In this document: positions 1-6,558 of the stretch, one piece after another
Position numbering within the stretch: position 1 is the first letter of the stretch
Layout of the letters: the number at the start of each line of letters is the position of its first letter
NCBI GenBank assembly: GCA_041907145.1
Contig: JAYRHW010000179.1
Location: 1-9,413, forward strand
Length of the DNA stretch: 9,413 bases
Direction: 5' to 3'
Source of the DNA: JAFLCA01 sp041907145
GTDB taxonomy: Bacteria > Bdellovibrionota_C > UBA2361 > JAFLCA01
The notes under the pieces: generated by a model
Told to the model about the DNA's origin: nothing
Database searches by the model: none
What the model saw: the letters and a program-made list of their open reading frames with translations, nothing else
Translations under genes and position numbers: made by a program

Positions 1-1
1 C

Positions 2-217
2 GTTGCCGCTCTGCGGGCGGAATACAATGGCGTAAACTCAAAATATAATGGTCTCAAAATCGGGAAGGTAATTGTCGTCCCTGACGAAAATGATACCGTA
101 CCCGTCGAGCTTTGGGATAGGAAATGCCTCATGGAAGGGCATTTGGCTGATCGACCAGACGACCGCAGCAGGCTCTGTTTCGTGCGTTCCCTTGAAGATG
201 TTACATTTGCGCGCTAG
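2..217 (+). CDS. Probable 3' end of an unidentified gene (partial at left edge)
   Basis: A frame is open from the first complete codon at the window edge to a TAG at 215-217, giving 71 codons of an incomplete protein that ends in DVTFAR. I prefer this frame to the overlapping ones because about two fifths of its codons begin with G and the charge pattern looks like a folded domain (for example KIGKVIVVPDEND near the start). Two other frames are also open across the region: plus strand 72-278 and minus strand 38-313. The minus frame would encode 91 aa with a start diverging from the next gene, and cannot be excluded. I recognise no family. Bases 218-319 after the stop show no gene or clear terminator. 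Confidence 0.45.
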   Translation, partial: VAALRAEYNGVNSKYNGLKIGKVIVVPDENDTVPVELWDRKCLMEGHLADRPDDRSRLCFVRSLEDVTFAR

Positions 218-319
218 AACGGGCTCGAAGCCATTAATCCCTGCACACTTTTGGAACCCACTGCCATACAAGGCTTGACCAGTTGAAGGGACTTTTTGAG
301 AGAATGACTGCAAGGCTGT

Positions 320-1438
320 ATGGACGCTGGTTTATCTGCCCACCACTCATCACCTTCCCCCGAACCGAACGCCCGTGTCGAGCGTCCGGGAGTAACCTTT
401 ATCTCCCCTCAAGAGCTCACCCCTGACTACGCCAGCGCCCGGCACTATTTGGCCGCCTTGACATCCATCGACATGGACCTCAACCAGCACCGACAGCAAG
501 TGGTGCTCACCAACGATGTAGATGCTGCGGCTCGCCTGGTTACTAATTATATATTAGGGGTAAAGCCCCTGCTGCCGCCCGATGATTCCTTGCTTGCCGG
601 GTTGATGTCGGCCTTCAGTCTCAGTAACGACGAGCTGTTCAGTGGTCCAGATCCACGCAGATCTGCACCACGAGTTTTCAAGGAAGTCGTTCGATTCGAA
701 CTTGGCGATCCAGATTTTAGCGCGGTCTTGAGCGAAGTGGCGTCAGGGCGTGCCCCGAGCCAGTTCCATAGGCCCCGCGAGTTTGACTATTTAATGGACC
801 GTTCGTGGAGTGATTTGTTTGTCGACTTCTTTGAAGCGCGCGCAAATCAGACCTTATTTGTAGGCACTCTACGGCCTCCCGCAGATCCGGTAGCTGCCGC
901 GAAGTGGCTCGGTGACTTTGCCTATCAGCACTACTTGCTACAGCATCAAGAGGGAGATTACTCCGACGTTCTTTATCGAGTGCCTCAAATTATTTGGATT
1001 GCGCCGTTTGGTCTTACACAGCCGCTTGCTCCATTTTCAGCGCTCTGTGCGGCGAAGACCCCCCTGTTTACCGTTCCATATCATGAGTGGCTCTACTGTG
1101 CTGACGATTTGATTCAGGAACCGGATCCCTGCATACATGGGCTTGAGCGTGATGTCGAATTTGCCATTTATACCAATCGCCTCCACCTATACTCCGATCT
1201 AACCACTATTTCTATTCGCTTGAAGCGCATTCAATCAGAGGGCGGAAAGTCTGATGAGTACATGCAATCGCACTTCTCGCTGACATCAGCAGAGTGGCAG
1301 TTTCTGAAGCACGAAAATTTGGATTTTGATTTCATCGCGAGAAACCCCGAAAGTTGCTGGTTTCCGGCACGCTGCCGGGGGATGGTATTGGAGAGATTGC
1401 AAGGAAGAGAGCCGAGCTGCGAAGGGGCTAAAACTTAG
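320..1438 (+). CDS. Hypothetical protein, 372 aa, no recognised domain
   Basis: This is a complete frame starting at ATG 320, with a short AAGG element four bases upstream. The first 25 or so residues are rich in Ser, Pro and charged residues and look disordered. The rest alternates helical and hydrophobic stretches typical of a soluble globular protein, with a hydrophobic segment around residues 222-250 (PQIIWIAPFGL) too broken by Pro to be a convincing membrane helix. There is no signal peptide, no nucleotide-binding loop, and the five Cys (243, 260, 271, 346, 352) form no metal-binding array. I do not recognise the family. Its 3' end overlaps the convergent gene on the other strand by 11 bp, so the two transcripts must be complementary at their ends. 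Coding is supported by frame length and codon composition rather than by homology. Confidence 0.8.
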   Translation: MDAGLSAHHSSPSPEPNARVERPGVTFISPQELTPDYASARHYLAALTSIDMDLNQHRQQVVLTNDVDAAARLVTNYILGVKPLLPPDDSLLAGLMSAFSLSNDELFSGPDPRRSAPRVFKEVVRFELGDPDFSAVLSEVASGRAPSQFHRPREFDYLMDRSWSDLFVDFFEARANQTLFVGTLRPPADPVAAAKWLGDFAYQHYLLQHQEGDYSDVLYRVPQIIWIAPFGLTQPLAPFSALCAAKTPLFTVPYHEWLYCADDLIQEPDPCIHGLERDVEFAIYTNRLHLYSDLTTISIRLKRIQSEGGKSDEYMQSHFSLTSAEWQFLKHENLDFDFIARNPESCWFPARCRGMVLERLQGREPSCEGAKT

Positions 1439-2423
1439 AGCGCTCCGCTTCCTGCTTTGCCCAGACGCGTTGCCAGGCCTGACGCAGATCGTACTTTAAC
1501 CCCTCCATTCGCATCGCTACTTCCTCAGCGATGGAATCAAAATGTGCGACAATGGCCCTAGCATGTTTACCCGATATTTCATCGGGCACTCGACTGCGGG
1601 ACTGGTCAAAGACCTTCCTCGCCACAAGGATCATGCCTAGGTAATCCTCTTGGGCGGAGAGTACGCTTCCATTGTACTTGGAGGTATCGCTCGTCACTTC
1701 TATCAATCGAAGCAGTTGTGTTCCCTGCGCGGAGCCTCGAAGCAACAGCAACTGCTGATCGGCGTTGAGCTTGGGAAGCTTCATGAGCTCATCACGCTCG
1801 GCCGCAAGTCGGCCTGCGACGACTTCTGCCGGTTCAAATGCTTTGCTTGGATCGAAGCGGACGAGGAGATCAGGCTCCAGAATTAAGTTCGTGGTTTGTT
1901 GATTAAGAAGTTGAAGCGCTCCATCCATGGCCTGGTCGCTCAGGATAACGATACTATTCTTCAGAGAGTCTACTTCTGGATCCCCATCCTCGCAGAAACC
2001 ATTTTCTCGAACTACCGCGCGGGCAAGTACGATAATCTCCGCGGACACTTCCTGTGCCTCATCGAGGAGGGCATATGGTCGCCCCTTAAGCTTTTCCAAT
2101 TCAAAATTTGCGCGCAGCAGTTCATCGCAGCGGTTAAGAAATTTCTCGTTCACCTTCACCAGCTTATTTAGCCCGCCGGCTAAGGCGTCTGCGGCAGGGT
2201 CATCATAGAGCCGCGCCAAAATCGGCTCCGCGCGCCCGTTTAGGTCCCTTATCCATTGACGAAGCGTATTTCCGAACGAGGCGAGCTTGGAGTTCGGGTA
2301 TTCGCCGCGCGGATCCATCACCTCTCGGAACGGATCAGTCTCGGCCCCGTTGGCGACCGTTCCGGCCGGAGAAGAATCCGGCTCAGCGCTCATTCCTGGC
2401 TGTAGTAACCACTCTGGAAACAT
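1428..2423 (-). CDS. Hypothetical helical protein, 331 aa
   Basis: The frame is open up to a TTG at 2453, but I place the start at ATG 2423 (MFPEWLLQPG). A GAGG lies nine bases upstream of it, whereas the TTG has no ribosome site. A further ATG at 2393 has its only purine stretch touching the start codon. Residues 12-50 are rich in Ser, Pro, Gly and acidic residues and look disordered. From about residue 50 to the end the protein is almost entirely amphipathic helix rich in Leu, Glu, Ala and Arg (for example 95-140, 198-245, 285-330), suggesting a helical bundle or coiled-coil scaffold. No signal peptide, membrane helix or catalytic motif is visible, and I recognise no family. It is divergent from the two-helix membrane protein at 2558, which shares its upstream region, so the two could be co-regulated partners; that is inference only. 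Confidence 0.8.
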   Translation of the reverse strand: MFPEWLLQPGMSAEPDSSPAGTVANGAETDPFREVMDPRGEYPNSKLASFGNTLRQWIRDLNGRAEPILARLYDDPAADALAGGLNKLVKVNEKFLNRCDELLRANFELEKLKGRPYALLDEAQEVSAEIIVLARAVVRENGFCEDGDPEVDSLKNSIVILSDQAMDGALQLLNQQTTNLILEPDLLVRFDPSKAFEPAEVVAGRLAAERDELMKLPKLNADQQLLLLRGSAQGTQLLRLIEVTSDTSKYNGSVLSAQEDYLGMILVARKVFDQSRSRVPDEISGKHARAIVAHFDSIAEEVAMRMEGLKYDLRQAWQRVWAKQEAERSKF

Positions 2424-2557
2424 CGTATGTGCCCTCAGCGCAGGATAACACAATTTAATTTAGTAAGTTGGGCAGATTAGCTCCCAGCCCCTCAAGATGC
2501 CTCAAGTAGGTATATTCCCCAAGCCGATACACTCAGAGTCAACTAAACCGGGGACTT
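2424..2557. promoter_or_regulatory. Divergent intergenic region with a 7-bp direct repeat
   Basis: These 134 bp separate the start codons of two divergent genes and must hold both promoters. A direct repeat CCTCAAG occurs at 2490-2496 and 2500-2506, exactly ten bases apart, so both copies face the same side of the helix. TATATT at 2511-2516 could be a -10 element for the rightward gene, but it has no good -35 at the usual distance. I could not settle on a convincing promoter in either direction. The region is AT-rich next to the leftward gene (2450-2466). Confidence 0.35.
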
Positions 2558-3304
2558 ATGTCGCAGCAAAGCGAAAAGCGATCACTTGTTCTGAGCATTT
2601 TAGACGGGCAGATTCAGCCTGATTCTCCCGTTATTGAACGTTCCGTGCTGACGGCACTGGCCGCCAAACCGAGGCCGGATATCAAGGACCCGGGCCATAT
2701 TTGGTTTAGCGGCGTGCCGGTGCTTTTAATCTACGTAGGCTCCTGCCTACTGCTCCGCGAGCAACTCGGGTCTCCGGTGGCGATGTCCATTGCGATATTG
2801 GGCTTTCTCACTCTCACATTCGGCATCTGGTACGTCGCTCGAAATCGCGACGAGTACCTGCGCAGAGAAGCAAAAGTATTGCTCGAGCCTGTCGAGGAAC
2901 TCAAAGAGCTTCAGACGACAATAAATCAGTATGTAGAAGATCTGGACCGCCGCACGAGCCGATACTTTCATTTGGTCACCAATTCAAAAGTGACATCGTA
3001 TTTCGCCCTTAACCAGATATCCGAAGCCCTGCAGAATAGAATTAGGGAGGTACAGCAACTCCTGGAAGTTCCTCGCCGGGAGAATTTGCTCGTGAGTCAT
3101 CAACTACTTCAGGGGACACTGGTATTTAGCGATAGCTTCTCCGGAGGTGCCGGTAGTATGCACGTTGTCCCTCTCGCGAGATTGAAAACTACGGTCCTCC
3201 AGCTGTTTCAGTATCTCGATTCAGAGCTCAAGGTACTGGAAGAGGAGCTGGTGCAAAAAGCTGAAATCCCTGAAGACCTCGAAGACATCGGCGAGCCGCA
3301 CTAA
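2558..3304 (+). CDS. Two-helix membrane protein with coiled-coil-like segments, 248 aa, unknown function
   Basis: The start is ATG 2558 with GGGGA four bases upstream. Residues 1-46 are polar. Two hydrophobic segments follow at about 49-66 and 73-94, separated by a short polar turn, so they form a membrane hairpin with both long ends on the same side. After an Arg-rich stop (RNRDEYLRRE) the chain is charged and helical: residues 97-133 and 152-172 have heptad-like Leu/Ile/Val spacing, and 205-236 form another amphipathic helix with an acidic tail. There is no signal peptide cleavage site or enzymatic motif. The architecture resembles small bitopic scaffold or membrane-sensor proteins, but I cannot assign a family. 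It diverges from the helical protein upstream, and its stop lies six bases from the end of the convergent VWA gene, leaving no room for a separate terminator. Confidence 0.8.
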   Translation: MSQQSEKRSLVLSILDGQIQPDSPVIERSVLTALAAKPRPDIKDPGHIWFSGVPVLLIYVGSCLLLREQLGSPVAMSIAILGFLTLTFGIWYVARNRDEYLRREAKVLLEPVEELKELQTTINQYVEDLDRRTSRYFHLVTNSKVTSYFALNQISEALQNRIREVQQLLEVPRRENLLVSHQLLQGTLVFSDSFSGGAGSMHVVPLARLKTTVLQLFQYLDSELKVLEEELVQKAEIPEDLEDIGEPH

Positions 3305-3310
3305 TTCTGC

Positions 3311-5680
3311 CTACGGATATCGCCGCCGGTCCTCAGCAAGCGGCCTAACCTGAGGCTGTGAGCGTTGTAACAACACCGCGGCGTCCTTGGCCAGTTCGAC
3401 GAATTCTTGACGATACCCCTTGGCATCGCTTCCCTTGGCGCCCTGTGCCAATTGAATCACGTCCTGCATGCTATAATTTCCAGGATACTGGCTTTGCTTC
3501 AGCAGATGCCCAAAATAGGCAACCGCAGCTGCAAAGCGGAAATCTGAGCTGGTCTGTTGAGCATCCCGGCGAATATCCGATGCCAAAATGGGGTACTGAA
3601 TGAGTTCCGAATTGTTGGCATCGGGCCTCTTGAAGCGAATCTTTAAAAAGGCGAGTTCGCCGTTATGAGCCTCGGATGATTTGCTCTCACGCTCAGCGGC
3701 AGCCTTCTGATAGCGAAGCTCTTCCTCTAGCTGCTTAGCGGCCTCAGAGTTCTTTAGTACCAACTCATACATCGCCGTCACCGTATGTCCCGAGCCAATC
3801 TCGCCAGCATCAATCGCATCGTTATTGAAATCGCGATTTTCCAAGCGGCGATTGTCGTAACCCATTAGCCGATACTCAACAACCTGCTCGGGATTGAACT
3901 CTATTTGCAGCTTCACATCCTTAGCAACGACTTCCATATTGCCAACAAGGTCGGTCTGCAAAACCTTTCGCGCCTCGTTAAAACTATCAAGGTAGAAGTA
4001 ATTTCCATTGCCCTTATCAGCAAGTTGCTCGAGTGTCCCGTCCTTGAGATTACCTTCGCCCACGCCAATGGTCGTCAGAGTGATTCCCGAGCGCCTTTCC
4101 TGCTCGATCATCCGGATAAGATCTTGCTGGGAAGTTACTCCGACATTGAAGTCCCCGTCCGTTGCAAGAATTACACGGTTAACGCCGCCCTCGATTCTAT
4201 GCTGCCGAGCGATATCATAAGCCAGGCGGATTCCACCGGCTCCGTTTGTACTTCCGCCGCTCGAAAGATTATCGATGGCGTTAAGAATTCTATACTTTTC
4301 GTTGCCACTAGTGCTCTCCAACGCCACGCCTGCATTGCCGGCATAGGTGACTATGGCCAGGCGATCTTCCGGGCGCATACGATCGACGAGCACCGGCAAG
4401 GCGCGCTTGAGCAGCGGCAGCTTGTTGTTATCGGACATCGATCCCGAGACGTCTACCAAGAATACCAAGTTCCAGCCTTTGGCATTGGGCTCGACATCGC
4501 GCGCCTTAATCCCCAGCTTCAAGAGGTAACGAGATTGATCAAGCGGAGAGGGCGCCATCTCGTAGGAGAGAGTAAATGGGCGCTCGTACTGCACAGGGTA
4601 CTGATAGTCGAAATAGTTTATCATCTCCTCGATGCGCACGGCATCCGCCGGCGGCAGCTGGCCGCTACGGACCATACGGCGAACATTGGAGTAGCTCGCC
4701 GTATCCACGTCGATGCTGAAAGTCGATACCGGCTCGGTTTTGACCAGCACTCTGCCGCCTTCGACCGCGGTGTTATAGCTTTCGTTACTGGGCTCCTGTT
4801 GAATCCATCCAGGCATTCCGGTACTCGACCCCAAAGAGGCGGCAGCTATTCTCCTGTCGTCAAATCGAACTGCTGCGCCTCTGTTCCCAACCATAGGAGC
4901 GCCAGCTGTCGAATGACTCGCGGTTTCTTGGAGCCTATCAATTGCCTTTCCCAAAACGGCACTATTGCGGTCGCGCTCCTGCACGGCCTTCTCCGGCTCG
5001 ATGCGAATCAGGTCCTGCTCAGAAGAGGCCAATGAGTTGTCCGACAACGACGATATTGATTTTGAGTCAACGGCCCTCGCTGCGGAACTAGAGCTCGACG
5101 CCTTCTCCTTGGCTATAATCGGCTGGCTCTCGAATTTCTGATTGCCAGGGTATGAGCCCTCATCTTTTTTCGATGCGTCTGCCAACGAAGCAGCCTGGGG
5201 AACCACCGGGCCTCGGGAAACCCCGCTCTGCAGCGCCTCAGACGAAGCGCCGGCTTCTTTCATTCGCGACGACTCCAATTCAACGAGATCCGAGCGAGGA
5301 ACTCCTCTTAGGGCCGCACTGCGCATGGATGTATCGAAGGAAAGCCGAACGACAATGATCAAGGTAGCAAATGTGGCCAGCGATCCGGCCAGCATACGTC
5401 GATGCTGCTGCATAAACATAAAAAACCTCGTAAAAATGCCGCTCGGAGCAAGCGAGTCTCCTGCTTCGATTGACTGCATAACCTTAACTGAAAAGCTGGA
5501 ATGAGGGCTGGCGGATGTCTGAGCGATAGCCGATTCAACGCCCATAATCGCTTTGTAATCTGCGAGTGCAGCTCGCAAGCCGGCATCACTCTGCAGCGCC
5601 TCTTCAAAGGCTCTGAGTTCAGTGTCCGGCAAACGGCCTTCCAGGTAGTCTAGAAATTGTTCTTCAAAGCGCGTATTCAT
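3311..5680 (-). CDS. Membrane-anchored anti-sigma-like/VWA fusion, YfbK family, 789 aa
   Basis: The centre and C-terminus match the YfbK-type VWA proteins. Residues about 318-360 carry the family's entry motif (FSIDVDTASY followed by LPPADAVRIEEMINYF). The VWA domain spans about 403-575 with a complete metal (MIDAS) site: D410-x-S412-x-S414, T478 and D508. The YfbK C-terminal domain (DUF3520 type) follows to about 780. The N-terminus is unusual: residues 1-48 (EEQFLDYLEGRLPDTELRAF) look like the sigma-binding start of anti-sigma factors but have no HxxxCxxC zinc ligands. A single membrane helix at about 97-113 follows, then a Ser/Ala-rich linker to about 310. The expected topology puts the anti-sigma part in the cytoplasm and VWA in the periplasm. 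The ATG overlaps the stop of the sigma gene (ATGA) and has AGGT seven bases upstream, so the two are translationally coupled. VWA/YfbK identity is secure; the anti-sigma role rests on context and weak motif similarity. Confidence 0.93.
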   Translation of the reverse strand: MNTRFEEQFLDYLEGRLPDTELRAFEEALQSDAGLRAALADYKAIMGVESAIAQTSASPHSSFSVKVMQSIEAGDSLAPSGIFTRFFMFMQQHRRMLAGSLATFATLIIVVRLSFDTSMRSAALRGVPRSDLVELESSRMKEAGASSEALQSGVSRGPVVPQAASLADASKKDEGSYPGNQKFESQPIIAKEKASSSSSAARAVDSKSISSLSDNSLASSEQDLIRIEPEKAVQERDRNSAVLGKAIDRLQETASHSTAGAPMVGNRGAAVRFDDRRIAAASLGSSTGMPGWIQQEPSNESYNTAVEGGRVLVKTEPVSTFSIDVDTASYSNVRRMVRSGQLPPADAVRIEEMINYFDYQYPVQYERPFTLSYEMAPSPLDQSRYLLKLGIKARDVEPNAKGWNLVFLVDVSGSMSDNNKLPLLKRALPVLVDRMRPEDRLAIVTYAGNAGVALESTSGNEKYRILNAIDNLSSGGSTNGAGGIRLAYDIARQHRIEGGVNRVILATDGDFNVGVTSQQDLIRMIEQERRSGITLTTIGVGEGNLKDGTLEQLADKGNGNYFYLDSFNEARKVLQTDLVGNMEVVAKDVKLQIEFNPEQVVEYRLMGYDNRRLENRDFNNDAIDAGEIGSGHTVTAMYELVLKNSEAAKQLEEELRYQKAAAERESKSSEAHNGELAFLKIRFKRPDANNSELIQYPILASDIRRDAQQTSSDFRFAAAVAYFGHLLKQSQYPGNYSMQDVIQLAQGAKGSDAKGYRQEFVELAKDAAVLLQRSQPQVRPLAEDRRRYP

Positions 5681-6285
5681 GAGGATACCTCGACATTTCT
5701 TGCCGGAAGAAATTTTCTTAGCTGCAAGCGAGCTGCATTTAATCTCGAACGCACCGTACCGATGGGAATTTCTAGGATAGCGGCCACCTCTTCATAACTT
5801 TTCTGCTCGAAGGCACTTAAGACCAAAACATCTCGCAGCTTCGGGCTGAGTTCGCTCAACCCTGAGCGAAATGCCTCGAGTATTTCCTTCATGCGCTCCC
5901 GACCTTCCGGATCGGTGCTACCAAGGTCATGTACCTGGGCATCAAAGCTGTCCGTTCGCCTCCCTTCCTTGAATCGCCGGGAGGCAAAATAGGTATTGGT
6001 CTGATTGAGAGCGATGCGGGTTATCCAGGTTGCGAAAGAAGAGTCTCCGCGAAATTGTTTCAGGTACTGATAGGCACGACAAAAGACTTCCTGAGCCAAA
6101 TCCTCGGCCACTCCCCTGTCACCTACTTGCCTTTGAATCATGGCGAACACCAAATCCTTGTGTCGATCAACCAGATGCCGAAAATCATCGCGCTGTCCCG
6201 AGAGTACTCGCGCGATAATCTCCGCTTCAGATGAGTTGTCGTCTAAGATCTGCATTTCGGCACGTATGGCTACACCTTGCTCCAC
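5677..6285 (-). CDS. ECF-subfamily RNA polymerase sigma-70 factor
   Basis: It directs RNA polymerase to a specific promoter set, normally while released from a partner anti-sigma factor. Sigma region 2 lies at about residues 31-104, with FRHLVDRHKDLVFAM, then AEDLAQEVFCRAY and the -10-recognition stretch FRGDSSFATWITRIALN. Region 4 lies at about 144-192, with LSPKLRDVLVLSAFEQ, SYEEVAAIL and the recognition helix IPIGTVRSRL. There is no region 3, as expected for ECF factors. The frame stays open to ATG 6348, but that codon lies inside the putative promoter at 6335-6363. I chose GTG 6285 (202 aa), which has GAGGTG ten bases upstream. ATG 6303 has AGGG touching it, and ATG 6255 has only a distant AAGG, but both remain possible. 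The stop overlaps the next start by 4 bp, so it forms one transcription unit with the VWA anti-sigma-like gene. Confidence 0.92.
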   Translation of the reverse strand: MEQGVAIRAEMQILDDNSSEAEIIARVLSGQRDDFRHLVDRHKDLVFAMIQRQVGDRGVAEDLAQEVFCRAYQYLKQFRGDSSFATWITRIALNQTNTYFASRRFKEGRRTDSFDAQVHDLGSTDPEGRERMKEILEAFRSGLSELSPKLRDVLVLSAFEQKSYEEVAAILEIPIGTVRSRLNAARLQLRKFLPARNVEVSS

Positions 6286-6334
6286 AACTTCATCACACCT
6301 CATCCCTAAGCGTCTATTTGGGACCGTTCTCCAA

Positions 6335-6363
6335 CTTAGACCAGGCATGGAATGGAAAGTTCA
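6335..6363 (-). promoter_or_regulatory. Putative ECF (auto)promoter of the sigma gene
   Basis: Read on the minus strand, TGAACTTTCC (6363-6354) is followed 13 nt later by TCTAAG (6340-6335). Taken as GAACTT, 16 nt and TCTAA, this fits the known envelope-stress (sigma-E-like) ECF promoter pattern of a GGAACTT-type -35 and a TCNAA-type -10. Transcription would begin near 6328, just upstream of the ATG, GTG and ATG candidates at 6303, 6285 and 6255, as expected for an autoregulated sigma gene. This is a motif match only. Confidence 0.6.
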
Positions 6364-6381
6364 GCTCGACTCTGAATTTCC

Positions 6382-6449
6382 CCCTGAAAAATTGCGGCTC
6401 AGGGCAGCAACTCCTGTAATTTCGCAGGGATAGGCTATCGGGCTCCTGC
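6382..6449. repeat. Two small inverted repeats between the divergent promoter motifs
   Basis: CCCTGA at 6382-6387 pairs with TCAGGG at 6399-6404 around an 11-nt loop. GATAG/CTATC at 6429-6439 is a near-palindrome around one G, flanked by GCAGG (6424-6428) and CCTGC (6445-6449), with five unpaired bases on the right. Neither is followed by a T-run, so they are unlikely to be terminators. They could be operators or chance. Confidence 0.3.
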
Positions 6450-6457
6450 CCCAACGG

Positions 6458-6483
6458 TGAACTTTCCAGCTCCGGAATCTAAG
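6458..6483 (+). promoter_or_regulatory. Second copy of the ECF-type motif, facing the flagellin gene
   Basis: On the plus strand TGAACTTTCC (6458-6467) is followed by TCTAAG (6478-6483) with a 10-nt gap, so GAACTT to TCTAA is 13 nt rather than the 16 nt seen in the opposite copy. Both boxes are identical to those of the sigma-facing copy. As a promoter it would start transcription near 6490, giving a leader of about 70 nt to GTG 6559. The short spacer makes ordinary ECF recognition doubtful; it may be weak, specialised, or a regulator site. I see no good sigma-28 or sigma-54 promoter in 6364-6558. Confidence 0.4.
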
Positions 6484-6558
6484 GCAAATCAGAGACTTAA
6501 CCGTCCTTATTGAGTGACTAATAGTCTCTTCGCCCCAGAGACCTTACGGACTCTGGTT

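Noticed and set aside
38..313. Minus-strand frame of 91 codons at the left edge
   Set aside because: Its first-codon-position composition is less coding-like than the overlapping plus-strand frame that enters from the window edge. It is kept only as an alternative in that entry.
3905..5035. 376-codon plus-strand open frame lying inside the VWA gene
   Set aside because: It lies entirely antisense to a strongly identified YfbK-type protein, has no recognisable domain, and is best explained as a by-product of that gene's codon use.
6346..6348. ATG 6348 as the start of the ECF sigma gene
   Set aside because: It lies within the putative promoter between the -35 and -10 boxes, has no ribosome site, and would add an atypical leader before region 2.
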